64,000 nt of DNA, from NCBI RefSeq assembly GCF_014654365.1, contig NZ_BNAY01000002.1:1179728-1243727 (forward strand), written 5' to 3'. The stretch comes from Amycolatopsis oliviviridis (lineage in GTDB: Bacteria; Actinomycetota; Actinomycetes; Mycobacteriales; Pseudonocardiaceae). A program made the translations under genes and the position numbers. The stretch's first letter is position 1. Every line of letters starts with the position of its first letter. Of this stretch, positions 44,396 to 53,700 are shown piece after piece. The notes under the pieces were generated by a model. The model was not told where the DNA came from and made no database searches. It saw only the letters and a list, made by a program, of their open reading frames with translations.

Positions 44396-47083
44396 ATGCC
44401 CACGACGTCTCCGCGTCCGCTCGTCGGCAGGACGGACGAGATCGATCGGCTTCTCGCCCTCGTCCGCGCCGCGGGTCAGGGCGAGGGTGGTGTGCTCGTG
44501 CTCCGCGGTGAGCCGGGCATCGGCAAGAGCGCGCTGCTGGACCACGTCGAGCACGCGGCCCCGGAGGGCTTTCAGCTCATCCGCGCGTCCGGGTCGGAGT
44601 TCGAGGGCGAGCTGCCGTTCGCGGCACTGCATCAGCTCTGCGTGCCGGCGCTGGCGCGTCTCGACACGCTGTCGGCTCCCTACCGAGACTCCCTCCTCGT
44701 CGCTTTCGGGCTGGCCGACGGCGCGCCGGACCCCTTCCGGGTCGGCCTCGCCGCCCTGGAACTGCTGGCGAACGCGGCGGCGGAACGTCCGCTGCTGTGC
44801 TTGGTCGACGACGCGCATTGGCTGGACACCGCGTCGGCGCGGGCGTTGACGTTCCTGGCGAGGCGCGTCGCGGCCGAGCCGATCGCGATGGTGTTCGCGG
44901 CCCGTGACCAGGATCCGCTCCGCGGGCTGGACGAACTGCCCGGACTGACGGTCACCGGCCTGAGCGACACGCAGGCGCGCGCCCTGCTGGCCGGGGAGAA
45001 GACCGTGACGCTGGACGAGCGGGTGCGTGATCGCCTGCTCGCCGAGGCACGCGGGAACCCGCTGGCCCTGATCGAGCTGCCGAAGGCGGGTGGTTTCGCG
45101 CCACCGGTGCCGTCGCCGATCGCGAGCCGGATCGAGCGGAGTTTCGGGGCCAGGATGGCGGAACTGCCCCGGGACGCCCGGGAGCTGCTGATCCTCGCGA
45201 GCGCCGATCCCACCGGCGACCCGGGTCTGGTGTGGGCGGCCGCCCGGCGGCTGGCCATCGACGTGCCCGCCGCGAGCGCCGCCGCCGAGGCGTCCGGGCT
45301 GATCCTGTTCGGCACGCGGGCGCGCTTCTGCCATCCGCTGGCGCGGTCGGCCGCCTATCGCGCGGCGGAACCGGAGCGGCGGCAGGCGGCGCATCGGGCG
45401 CTGGCCGAGGTCACCGATCCGGACTCGGCCGGGGACCGGCGGGCTTGGCATCGGGCGCAGGCCACGACCGGACCGGACGAACAGGTCGCGGCGGAGCTGG
45501 AACTGTCGGCGTCCCGGGCGCAGGCCCGTGGTGGCGTCGCGGCCGCCGCCGCGTTCCTCGAACGCGCGGCGGCGCTGTCGCTCGACCCCGGCCGTCAGAT
45601 CGAGCGCACGCTCGCGGCCGCGCGGACGACGCTCGAAGCGGGCGGGACGGACGCGGCGGCGGATCTGCTGGCCAGCGTCGACACCGGCAAACTGGACGTT
45701 CCCCAGCACGCCGCCGTCGACCTGCTGCGCGGGCGGATCGCTTTCGTCCAGGGCGCGGACGGGGCCGTGCGGGGACCGGAACTCATCCTGAGGGCCGCGC
45801 AACGGCTCGCGGACGTCGACCCGGAACGGTCGCGCGAGTGCTTCATCGCGGCGCTGGAAATGGGGCTCGTCGTCGGCCGGGCCGCAGGGGTACTGGACCG
45901 GGTGCTCGACGCGGCCCGCTCGGCACCGGCGGCGTCGAGCCCACCGGATCTCCTCGACGCGCTGGTGCGGTTGACCGCCGAAGGGCACCACGCCGGTTTG
46001 CCGTCGCTTCGCCAGGTCCTCACCGGCGACGACGCCGGCTGGACCCGGACACCTGCCCTGGCCACCATGCTCGCCGGTGAACTGTGGGACATCGACCTGC
46101 ACGCGACGATCGTCGACTGGCTGGTGCGGGCCGGGCGGGACACGGGCGCGCCGATGACCATCCGGCTCGGGCTGTCGCAGGTGGCGCTGCACGCGGTGCT
46201 CACCGGGGACTTCGGGCGGGCGATGGCCGCGATCGCCGAGGAGGAAGCGATCGCCGACGCCCTCGGCGATCCGCCGCAGCTCTACCCGCGAGTGCACCTC
46301 GCGGCGCTGCGCGGGCGCCGTCAGGAGGTGCTCGACCTGTCCGCCGAGGCGACGAACCGGGGCAACGGCCAGCTGACCGCGAACACCCACTGGGCGACCG
46401 CCGTGCTGTACAACGGCCTCGCCGAGTATCCGGCCGCGCTCGCCGCGGCGACGCGAGCCGTGGCGAGCGGTGACCTCTTCCTCGCCGGAATCGCGCTGCC
46501 CGAACTGGTCGAAGCCGCGGTCCGCTGCGGGGAGGACGCCGTCGCCCGATCCGCGCTGGACTCCTTGGCCGAGCGCACGGAGCCCGCGGGAACTCGGTTC
46601 GCCCTCGGGGTGCTGGCGGGCACGCGGGCGCTGGTCAGCGACGCGGAAGACGACTACCTGGAGGCGCTCGAACACCTGCGGAGCGGCCCGCTCGCGGCGC
46701 ACCTCGCGCGGGAACACCTGCGGTACGGGGAATGGCTGCGCCGCGCGGGCCGCCGTCGCGACGCACGCGAACACCTGCGCACCGCGCACGAACAGCTGTC
46801 GAAGATCGGGCTGGAAGCGTTCACCCGGCGGGCCGCCGACGAGCTGCGCGCGACCGGGGAAGTGGCGCGCAGCCGCTCCGAACACTCCTACGACCACCTG
46901 ACCATGCAGGAGATGCACATCGCGCGCCAGGTCGCGGCGGGTGCGACGTCGAAAGAGGTGGCGACGCGCCTGTTCGTCAGCCCCCGCACGGTGGACGCCC
47001 ACCTCCGCAACATCTTCCGCAAACTCGGGATCACCTCGCGCAGGCAGCTCAGGGACATGCCCGACCTCGGTGCCGTGGGCTAA
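44396..47083 (+). CDS. Large ATP-binding LuxR-family (LAL) regulator
   Basis: 895 residues from ATG 44396. AAA/STAND ATPase with LVGRTDEIDRLL, Walker A RGEPGIGKSALLDHV near residue 40 and PLLCLVDDAHWLDTASARAL as Walker B. A long helical region follows. The C-terminal LuxR HTH reads MQEMHIARQVAAGATSKEVA and FVSPRTVDAHLRNIFRKLGI. LAL regulators activate catabolic or antibiotic genes in response to small effectors. The opposite strand holds an equally long open frame, which is a GC-bias shadow. A TPR protein gene follows. Confidence 0.93.
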   Translation: MPTTSPRPLVGRTDEIDRLLALVRAAGQGEGGVLVLRGEPGIGKSALLDHVEHAAPEGFQLIRASGSEFEGELPFAALHQLCVPALARLDTLSAPYRDSLLVAFGLADGAPDPFRVGLAALELLANAAAERPLLCLVDDAHWLDTASARALTFLARRVAAEPIAMVFAARDQDPLRGLDELPGLTVTGLSDTQARALLAGEKTVTLDERVRDRLLAEARGNPLALIELPKAGGFAPPVPSPIASRIERSFGARMAELPRDARELLILASADPTGDPGLVWAAARRLAIDVPAASAAAEASGLILFGTRARFCHPLARSAAYRAAEPERRQAAHRALAEVTDPDSAGDRRAWHRAQATTGPDEQVAAELELSASRAQARGGVAAAAAFLERAAALSLDPGRQIERTLAAARTTLEAGGTDAAADLLASVDTGKLDVPQHAAVDLLRGRIAFVQGADGAVRGPELILRAAQRLADVDPERSRECFIAALEMGLVVGRAAGVLDRVLDAARSAPAASSPPDLLDALVRLTAEGHHAGLPSLRQVLTGDDAGWTRTPALATMLAGELWDIDLHATIVDWLVRAGRDTGAPMTIRLGLSQVALHAVLTGDFGRAMAAIAEEEAIADALGDPPQLYPRVHLAALRGRRQEVLDLSAEATNRGNGQLTANTHWATAVLYNGLAEYPAALAAATRAVASGDLFLAGIALPELVEAAVRCGEDAVARSALDSLAERTEPAGTRFALGVLAGTRALVSDAEDDYLEALEHLRSGPLAAHLAREHLRYGEWLRRAGRRRDAREHLRTAHEQLSKIGLEAFTRRAADELRATGEVARSRSEHSYDHLTMQEMHIARQVAAGATSKEVATRLFVSPRTVDAHLRNIFRKLGITSRRQLRDMPDLGAVG

Positions 47084-47177
47084 CCCTTCCACGTCCGTCC
47101 ATTTCGGACAGTCGATCCTCGTCGCCGGGATCCGGGTACTCTCGAATCGAGGGTTTCTCGGCATCAGGGGAGGCAGC

Positions 47178-47684
47178 ATGTCGGAGAACGATTCGATCCC
47201 GGCGCGCCGGAGCGCCATCGCTCTCGTCACGAGCCAGTTCGGCGCGGAGCACCGGAAGACACTGAACGCCCGGAACCTCCTCGGCTTCGCCCTGCACCGG
47301 GCGGGCCGGATGGAGGAGGCCGAACGCGAATTGCGCGCCGCGAAGGACGACTGCTCCCGCGTTCTCGGTGCGACCGACCCGGAAACCCTGTTCAGCCAAA
47401 GCCTGCTGGCCTACCTCTTGCTCGACTCAGGCAACGTCCGCGAGGCGGTGCACCAGCAACGCGCGCTGGTCGAGGCTTCGGTGACCGCTCGCGGCGAGCA
47501 CCATCCGATCACCCTCGGCCTCCGTGTGAATCGCGGCGTGATGCTCTACCACCTCGGCGAACGGGCAGCCGCCGAACGAGAACAGCGCTCCACCCTGGAA
47601 CTCTGCGAGCGGATCCTCGGGGCCCGGCACCCCGCGACCACCAGTTGCCACAGCAGCCTGCGAACGATCCGCGAGGCCTCTTGA
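47178..47684 (+). CDS. Small tetratricopeptide (kinesin-light-chain type) protein
   Basis: 168 residues from ATG 47178 behind GGGGAGG. Three TPR_10/12-type repeats of ~42 residues: TLNARNLLGFALHRAGRMEEAERELR, TLFSQSLLAYLLLDSGNVREAVHQQR and TLGLRVNRGVMLYHLGERAAAEREQR, each ending near a Gly-His/Asp-Pro turn. This repeat type is common in STAND-linked proteins of actinomycetes. It lies after two ATP-driven regulators and may be a separate sensor or adaptor. Confidence 0.85.
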   Translation: MSENDSIPARRSAIALVTSQFGAEHRKTLNARNLLGFALHRAGRMEEAERELRAAKDDCSRVLGATDPETLFSQSLLAYLLLDSGNVREAVHQQRALVEASVTARGEHHPITLGLRVNRGVMLYHLGERAAAEREQRSTLELCERILGARHPATTSCHSSLRTIREAS

Positions 47685-47719
47685 GGAGCCGTGCGAATAC
47701 AGGCGCGTGATCCACGAAA

Positions 47720-48190
47720 TCACGTGAGCGCGCCGTCCCATTCCGGCGCGTCGACGAAGTGGACGTCATACCGTTCGTGCATGCGCTCGACCTCCTCCGC
47801 CGAGACGTCGCCGCGCAGAACATCGGGCAGGACGCGAAAGTAGCCGAACCGGTCGACGCCCGGCGCCACCGTGATGAGGACGTCCGCCGCGATGTCCGGC
47901 GGCGCGGCGAAAGCGTGCCGGACACCCGGCGGGATCACCACGTAACCGCCGCGTTCGACCGTGACGATCTCGGCACCCACCAACATCCGCAGAGCGCCGT
48001 CGAGCACGTAAAAGGCCTCCGCGGATTTTTCGTGATAGTGCGGTTTCGTACCGGATTCCCCAGCCTGCAAGGAAAGCCGGTTCGCACCGAGAAACCCGCC
48101 CGTGTGCTCGCCGTCGGCCAGCAACCACAACGCGGGCTTCTCGACGACCTCCGCGTCCTTCTCCTGCATCACCCAGGCTTCGTTCGTCAT
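47720..48190 (-). CDS. Cupin-domain protein
   Basis: 156 residues from ATG 48190; a GTG directly before it at 48193 is possible. The cupin motifs are KPHYHEKSAEAFYVLDGALRM (metal-binding His pair and Glu) and VVIPPGVRHAFAAPPDIAAD. It may be a dioxygenase, isomerase or sugar-binding protein; the substrate is unknown. It diverges from a MarR gene with a clear operator in between. Confidence 0.88.
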   Translation of the reverse strand: MTNEAWVMQEKDAEVVEKPALWLLADGEHTGGFLGANRLSLQAGESGTKPHYHEKSAEAFYVLDGALRMLVGAEIVTVERGGYVVIPPGVRHAFAAPPDIAADVLITVAPGVDRFGYFRVLPDVLRGDVSAEEVERMHERYDVHFVDAPEWDGALT

Positions 48191-48204
48191 CACGATCCCA
48201 TCTA

Positions 48205-48252
48205 GTTGAAGTCTTCAACCAAAGCTAGACCGAAGTGGTTGAGGGCGTCAAC
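48205..48252. promoter_or_regulatory. MarR operators between the cupin and MarR genes
   Basis: GTTGAAG-T-CTTCAAC (48205-48219) is a perfect dyad of the TTGAAGNCTTCAA type known for MarR/PadR-like regulators. GTTGA-N5-TCAAC (48238-48252) is a second, weaker site. One lies near each start codon. Confidence 0.7.
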
Positions 48253-48268
48253 TGTTACCGTGGGCACC

Positions 48269-48718
48269 GTGACCAACTGGCTCGACACCGATCAGCAACG
48301 CGACTGGCGTGCGTTCATCGAAGGATCCGTCCGGTTCGTCGACCTGCTCGACCGGCGATTGCGCGAGCAGCACGGGCTTTCCCTGGCGGAGTACGAACTC
48401 CTGGTGCGGCTGTCCGAAGCCGACGGTGGCTCGATGCGCATGGCGGACCTCGCGAAATCGGCGTACTACTCGCGCAGCCGGCTCTCACACCGCGTCAACG
48501 GGCTGGAGGTGCGCGGCCTGGTCCAGCGGGAGTCGACCACCGACGACGGCCGCGGCGTGCGCGCCCGGCTCACCGACGAAGGGCACGAGACCCTGCGCCG
48601 TGCGGCGCCGGACAACCTCCGCACCGTCCGCGCGCACTTCGTGGACGTCATCGAACCGGAGGACCTGCGGGCGGTCGGCCGCGCCATGCGCGCCGTCTCC
48701 GACCAGCTCGATCAGTAG
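48269..48718 (+). CDS. MarR-family transcriptional regulator
   Basis: 149 residues from GTG 48269; GTG 48260 is possible and frames further upstream run through the operator. Winged helix with LSLAEYELLVRLSEADGGSM, RMADLAKSAYYSRSRLSHRV and the wing QRESTTDDGRGVRARLTDEG. It stands divergent to a cupin enzyme gene, with two palindromes in the spacer. TTACCG eight bases before the start suggests a short-leader or leaderless transcript. Confidence 0.88.
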   Translation: MTNWLDTDQQRDWRAFIEGSVRFVDLLDRRLREQHGLSLAEYELLVRLSEADGGSMRMADLAKSAYYSRSRLSHRVNGLEVRGLVQRESTTDDGRGVRARLTDEGHETLRRAAPDNLRTVRAHFVDVIEPEDLRAVGRAMRAVSDQLDQ

Positions 48719-48745
48719 TTCTGGCCGCGGCCGATGGCAGGCCCT

Positions 48746-48800
48746 GTCCGTGAAGGCCTCCTTGCCTACCCTGAAGGTAGTGAAGGAGGCCTTCACGGAC
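48746..48800. repeat. Hairpin repeat, family 2
   Basis: GTCCGTGAAGGCCTCCTT (48746-48763) pairs perfectly with its complement (48783-48800). The interior (GCCTACCCTGAAGGTAGTG) differs by one base from the copy at 23924-23970. A decayed arm (TTCACGG) follows shortly after. Confidence 0.85.
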
Positions 48801-48891
48801 CCTGGGTCCCTCAAAAGGAGTCGTTCACGGATCACCGCACCGCCTCAGGAACCTCAAGAACCCCAATAACCCCACACGTCACAGCCGGTGC

Positions 48892-48907
48892 GCGTGAAGG
48901 CCCCCTT
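48892..48907 (+). repeat. Single arm of hairpin repeat family 2
   Basis: GCGTGAAGGCCCCCTT equals the arm core of the 32-bp dyad at 24018-24082. Partner sequence AAGGGGGCCTTCA appears only at 48990, across another element, so the unit is rearranged. Confidence 0.5.
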
Positions 48908-48952
48908 CACGCGGCTCAGCCGAGGAAACTCACCCTTCGCGCCGCAACCCAA

Positions 48953-49007
48953 GTACATGAAGGGGTCCTTCACGGAGCCAGGCGCAAGCAAGGGGGCCTT
49001 CATGTAC
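48953..49007. repeat. Hairpin repeat, family 2, imperfect
   Basis: GTACATGAAGGGGTCCTT (48953-48970) pairs with AAGGGGGCCTTCATGTAC (48990-49007) except at a few central positions. The same outer arm start (AAGTACATGAAGG) occurs alone at 5842. Confidence 0.65.
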
Positions 49008-49186
49008 CGCAAACAACCTCAAGCGACTCTGCGCAGAACCAGGGCTGCCGGCCAGGTGGCCGCCGCCACCGATCAGGAGATCAAGTCTCCTGACGACTGC
49101 CGGCTGATGGTGCCGAAGGAGAAAACCGGCCTCGCTGAAGAGAACTAGCGATCCGGCCGGTCGGGAACGTCGGGGAGGGCGGCGAA

Positions 49187-49222
49187 GAGGAGGGCGGTAC
49201 GCGACGGCGTGCCGCCCTCCTC
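49187..49222 (-). terminator. Terminator hairpin of the P450 gene
   Basis: GAGGAGGGCGGTAC (49187-49200) and GTGCCGCCCTCCTC (49209-49222) pair with one mismatch. It lies five bases beyond the P450 stop codon. Confidence 0.7.
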
Positions 49223-49226
49223 CGTG

Positions 49227-50438
49227 TCACCAGGTGACCGGCAGTTCCCGCACCGTGTAGAAGATCGCGTTCTCGTCGAATTCCAGTTCTTCCAGCGGTT
49301 TCGCCAGTCGCAGGGTCGGTACGCGACGGCAGAGCGTGCTGTAGACGACCTGGAGTTCCACTCGCGCCAGCGGGGCACCCAGGCAGAGGTGCCTGCCGTG
49401 ACCGAAAGCGAGATGGTGACGGGCCTCGCGGCGGACGTCGAGCGCGCCGGGGTCAGGGAACGCGGAGGGGTCCCGGTTGGCGGTGCTCTTCACCGCGATG
49501 ATGCCTTCGCCGGCGCGGATGAGCCTGCCGCCGATCTCCAGGTCTTCCCGCGCGACACGGCGGGCTTCGGTGTGGGTGACGGACAGAAAGCGCAGGAGTT
49601 CTTCCACCGCGTTCGCCACCACCGCGGGATCGTCACCGTCCCGGATGACGCGGAGCTGGTCCGGGTGGGTCAGCAGCGCGACGATGCCCAGCGTGATCAT
49701 GCTCGCGGTCGTGTCGTGCCCGGCCACCAGGAGGAGCTGGCCCAGCGTCGCGATCTCGCGGGCGGTCATCGCCCCGGTCCGGAATCGCCCGACGGCCAAC
49801 CTGCTGATCATGTCGTCACCGGGCCTGGCATCCTTCTCCGCCACCAGGTTCTCGAGGTAGGTGTTCAGTTTTTCGCTGGCGGCCAAGGCTTCCCCGGGAT
49901 CGCCTTCGTCCATGACGAGCGTGCGGGCCACTCCCTGGAAATAGGCGCGATCGGCGTAGGGCACCCCGAACAGCTCGCAGATCACCCGCGAGGGCACCGG
50001 TAACGCGAAGGCTTCGACCAGATCCACCGGTCCGGGGCCGGCGAGCAGTTCGTCGACGAGGTCGTCGGCGATCCGCTGGATCCGCGGCCGCAAGGCCTCC
50101 ATCTTCCTGACCGTGAACTCGGACGTCAGCAGCCGTCGCTGCGCGGTGTGTTCCGGCGCGTCCATCTGCATCAGCGTTCTCATCCGGGTGTCGCGCGCCT
50201 TGCTCACCGCGTTGGTGTGCGGGAAGGCGGGGTGCGTGGCATCGACGCTGATCCGCGGGTCGGCCAGCACCGCCCGGACGTCCTCGTGCCGGGTGACCAG
50301 CCACGGCGTGCTGCCGTCCCACAGCCTCACGCGTGACACCGGATCGAGCCCGGCTCGCCGGGTCAGTTCCGCCGGCGGCGCGAGCGGGCAGCCCGCCGCG
50401 CGAGCCATCGGAAAAGGGGACGTTTTGTCGTCGGTCAT
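49227..50438 (-). CDS. Cytochrome P450, CYP105-like
   Basis: 403 residues from ATG 50438 with GGGAGG upstream. Oxygen-binding I helix LLVAGHDTTASMITLG; the ExxR motif is in EELLRFLSV; the haem-binding loop is FGHGRHLCLGAPLAR with the axial Cys. It hydroxylates small organic molecules with electrons from ferredoxin. No ferredoxin gene adjoins it, whereas CYP105 genes often have one. The gene stands alone between a terminator and a long divergent spacer, so the substrate cannot be guessed from context. Confidence 0.93.
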   Translation of the reverse strand: MTDDKTSPFPMARAAGCPLAPPAELTRRAGLDPVSRVRLWDGSTPWLVTRHEDVRAVLADPRISVDATHPAFPHTNAVSKARDTRMRTLMQMDAPEHTAQRRLLTSEFTVRKMEALRPRIQRIADDLVDELLAGPGPVDLVEAFALPVPSRVICELFGVPYADRAYFQGVARTLVMDEGDPGEALAASEKLNTYLENLVAEKDARPGDDMISRLAVGRFRTGAMTAREIATLGQLLLVAGHDTTASMITLGIVALLTHPDQLRVIRDGDDPAVVANAVEELLRFLSVTHTEARRVAREDLEIGGRLIRAGEGIIAVKSTANRDPSAFPDPGALDVRREARHHLAFGHGRHLCLGAPLARVELQVVYSTLCRRVPTLRLAKPLEELEFDENAIFYTVRELPVTW

Positions 50439-50754
50439 CGAATCCTCCCGAAGTCGGCCATTCCTGCGTTCGCAGCATGTCGGCGCCGACGGCCCCGGTA
50501 ATCGGACAAAAAGGATGTGAAACGGGTCATATTCGAAAGGGCCTGCCCGGACTCGTCCTCCATCGCGGCATCCGTTCTGCCCGATCACTTCCGAAGGCCC
50601 GAGTGACCGGCCGCGCTCCCCTTCTGCCCGTTCGGGCAATTCATCCCTTGACACAGACGAATTCCCACCGGTGGCCCGAGCCCGGACCGGGCCGTGATGA
50701 TTCAATGACAAGGTTGTCGACGGCATCCCGATCATCCGAAGCGAGGCAAGTCAC
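50439..50754. other. Divergent spacer between the P450 and RHS genes
   Basis: 316 bases with no gene. A TTGACA at 50648-50653 has no matching -10 element at normal spacing. No strong dyad is seen. It must hold both promoters. Confidence 0.4.
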
Positions 50755-53700
50755 GTGTCCAATCCGTTGGTCGCGCCCACTGAGGATTCGACGAAGTGGT
50801 TCACCGGCGTCTCCTTGCTGGAGACCGCGGACGGGTTGAAGACCGCGATCGAATCCGGGGACTGGGCCGGCGTCGCGATGGGCGCTGTCGGCACCGCTCT
50901 CGACGCGCTGTCGATGGCGCTGGACCCGTTCGGGGCGATCCTGGCGGCCGGGGTGTCGTGGCTGATGGAGCACGTCGGTCCGCTCAAGGACGCCCTGAAC
51001 GCGCTGACGGGCAACGCGGACGAGATCCAGGCGCAGTCGCAGACCTGGGCGAACGTGGCCAAGGAGCTGGGCGAGGTCAGCCAGGAGCTGACCGACTTGG
51101 TCAAGAAGGACCTGGAGTCGTGGAAAGGTGAGGCGGCGGACGCCTACCGCAAACAAGCCACCGACACCGCCACTTTGATCCAGTCGGCGCAGAAGGGTTC
51201 GGAAGGTGCCTCGTCCGGGGTGAAGACCGCGGGCGAGGTCGTCGCCGCGGTGCGGACGCTGGTGCGCGACATCATCGCCGAGCTGATCGGGCATCTGATC
51301 TCGTGGGCGCTGCAGGTGGTGTTCACCCTCGGCATCGGCCTGACCTGGGTGGTGCCGCAGGTGGTGGCGGCCGTGGCGAAGACGGCGTCGAAGATCACCA
51401 ACCTCACGACCAAGCTGGTGAAGGCGCTCAAGGCCTTGGCCCCGCTGCTGAAGAAGGCGGGGACGCTGTTCGACGACGCGGCGAAGGCGTTGAAGAACAT
51501 AAAGGGCGGCAAGGTCAAGCCCTCGGGGAAGCCGAAGGACCTGGACACGAAGCCCAAGGGGCCGCCCAAGGACAAGGACAAGAGCGGAGACGAGTCCACC
51601 TCGCCGTCGGGCGACCACTCGCCCCCGAAGGACCCGCCGAAGAACGACCCGCCGCCACCCAAGAACGACCCGCCGAAGAACGACCCGCCGCCGGACACTT
51701 CGCGCGGGCTCGACAAGCCGCCGGATGGCGGCTCGACCAAGCCCTCCGGCGCGAAGGACGGGAACGGCAAACGGAATCCGTCCGAAAGCAAGGAACAGGG
51801 CTGCAAGGACGGCAGCGGTGACCCGATCGACGTCCAGAGCGGAGACGTCCTGGTCACCGAGAGCGACCTGGTCGTGCCGGGGCCGCTCGGGCAGCTCGTC
51901 GTCCGCAACCACGTCTCGTCCTATCGCGGTGGGCGCTGGTTCGGGACGTCTTGGGCGTCGCTGGTGGACGAGCGGCTGGTCGTCGCGAACGGAACCGTCA
52001 CCTACTACTCCGCCGACGCGATGATCCTGCGGTTCCCGGCGCCCGCACCGGGAACGACGGCCGTCGCCGTGCACGGCCCGCTGCGCCGGCTGCGCGGAGA
52101 GGGCGCCGACTACTACCTGACGGACCCGGGCCGCGGCACCGAACGCCGGTTCGTCCCGGCCGGCGGCGACCCGAGCCTGTTCCTGCTCGCGGAGATCCAC
52201 TCCGAGGACGGCGCGTACGTCGAGCTTGAGCACGATGACGACGGCGCCCCATCGACGCTCAGGCATTCCGGCGGCGCTTGGATCGCCTTCGACGTCGCCG
52301 ATGGCCGTATCCGCGCGATCCGCGCGCTGGCGGAAGCCACGGAAGTCCCCGTCGCCCGGTACGAGTACGACACGCACGGGCATCTCAGTGTCCGCGCGAA
52401 CTCCTCGCCCCGCCCGGCCCACTACAGCCACGACGCCGACGGCCGGATCACCGGCTGGACCGACCATGTCGGCGCCTGGTACCGCTACGTCTACGACCAG
52501 CACGGCCGTTGTGTCCGGGGCGTCGGCGACCGGGGCTATCTCGACACCACGCTCACCTTCGGCGAGCGGACCACCACGGTCACCGATTCCTTCGGGCTGC
52601 GCACGGTCTACAGGTTCGACGAGGACGGGAACACCACCGGGCTGATCGACCGGCTCGGCGGCGTGATCCGCAGCGAGTACGGTCCGCATGACGTGCTGCT
52701 CAACCGCACCGATCAGCTCGGCAGGCGGACGGAGTTCGAGCACGACGCGGAGGGGCGGCTCCGCTCGGTGGTCCGCGCCGACGGCTCGCGTGTGGTGATC
52801 ACGACCTGGACCCACACCGAGCTCGAGATCGAGGTGGCCGACGGCGACCAGGTGTTCCGGCGGCGGTACACCGCCCCGAACGTGCCGGATCCCTACACCG
52901 AACCGCTCGGTGTCACCGAGGATCAGCACCTCGAAGACACCTACGTCGACGAGCCCGGGCCGAGCGCCGTGATCCCCCGTCTCGAAGCCGATCTCTTCGG
53001 ACGGCCGCGCGCGATCGTGAACTCCGACGGCCGGACCGTGTACTCGTGGACGGTCGAAGGCTCCCTGCGGGAGGTCGTCGCCCCGAACGGGGCCCGGCGG
53101 CAGTGGACGTTCGACGGCGAAAGCGAAGAAACGTCCCGGACGGACGAACTCGGCCGGGTGACCCGCACCGAGAACGGGCCGATGGGCACGATCACCGCCA
53201 CGATCGACGCCGACGGCGCGCGCACCGCCTGGCGCTACGACACCGAGCTGCGGCTCGTCGCCGTGACCAACCCCGCCGGGCAGACGTGGCACTTCGGCTA
53301 CGACGCCGAAGGGCGTTTGCTCACCCAGCAGGATTTCGCGGGCCGGATCACCCGATGCGACTACGACGCCGCGGGACAGCGGATGCGGCGCGTCGGCGGC
53401 ACCGGCGAGACCGTGGAGTGGCGTTACGACCTGCTCGGCAACCCCGTCGAGCGGATCAGCCCGTCAGGCACCGAGACCTACCGGTACGACCCGGTCGGAC
53501 GGCTCGTGCGGGCCACCGGCCCGGACGGCGACCTGGAGCTGGACCACGACGACGCGGGCCGGGTCACCCGCCAGGCCACCGCGGCGGGCGCCATCGCCTT
53601 CGGCTATTCCGCGGACGCCAAGACCATGCGCACTCCGTCCGGAGTGGACGTCCATTGGGGACAGACCGGCGACGGGGCGGAGCTGCTGCGGATCGCGGGC

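Larger units (their letters stand above)
48719..49186. other. Gene-free spacer filled by hairpin repeats
   Basis: About 470 bases between convergent genes. It holds three or more family 2 units listed separately, some decayed. An 86-codon frame crosses it, but its residues are encoded by the repeats and it is not a gene. Confidence 0.6.

Noticed and set aside
44357..47230. 957-codon open frame on the minus strand opposite the LAL regulator
   Set aside because: It mirrors the real gene. The plus frame has Walker motifs and a LuxR HTH, while the minus frame has low-complexity R/G/P/A sequence and no known motif.
48888..49148. 86-codon ORF in the spacer before the P450 gene
   Set aside because: Its residues are encoded by hairpin repeats; there is no ribosome-binding site or coding bias.
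50648..50653. TTGACA as a -35 element for the RHS gene
   Set aside because: No -10-like sequence at 16-19 bases downstream.
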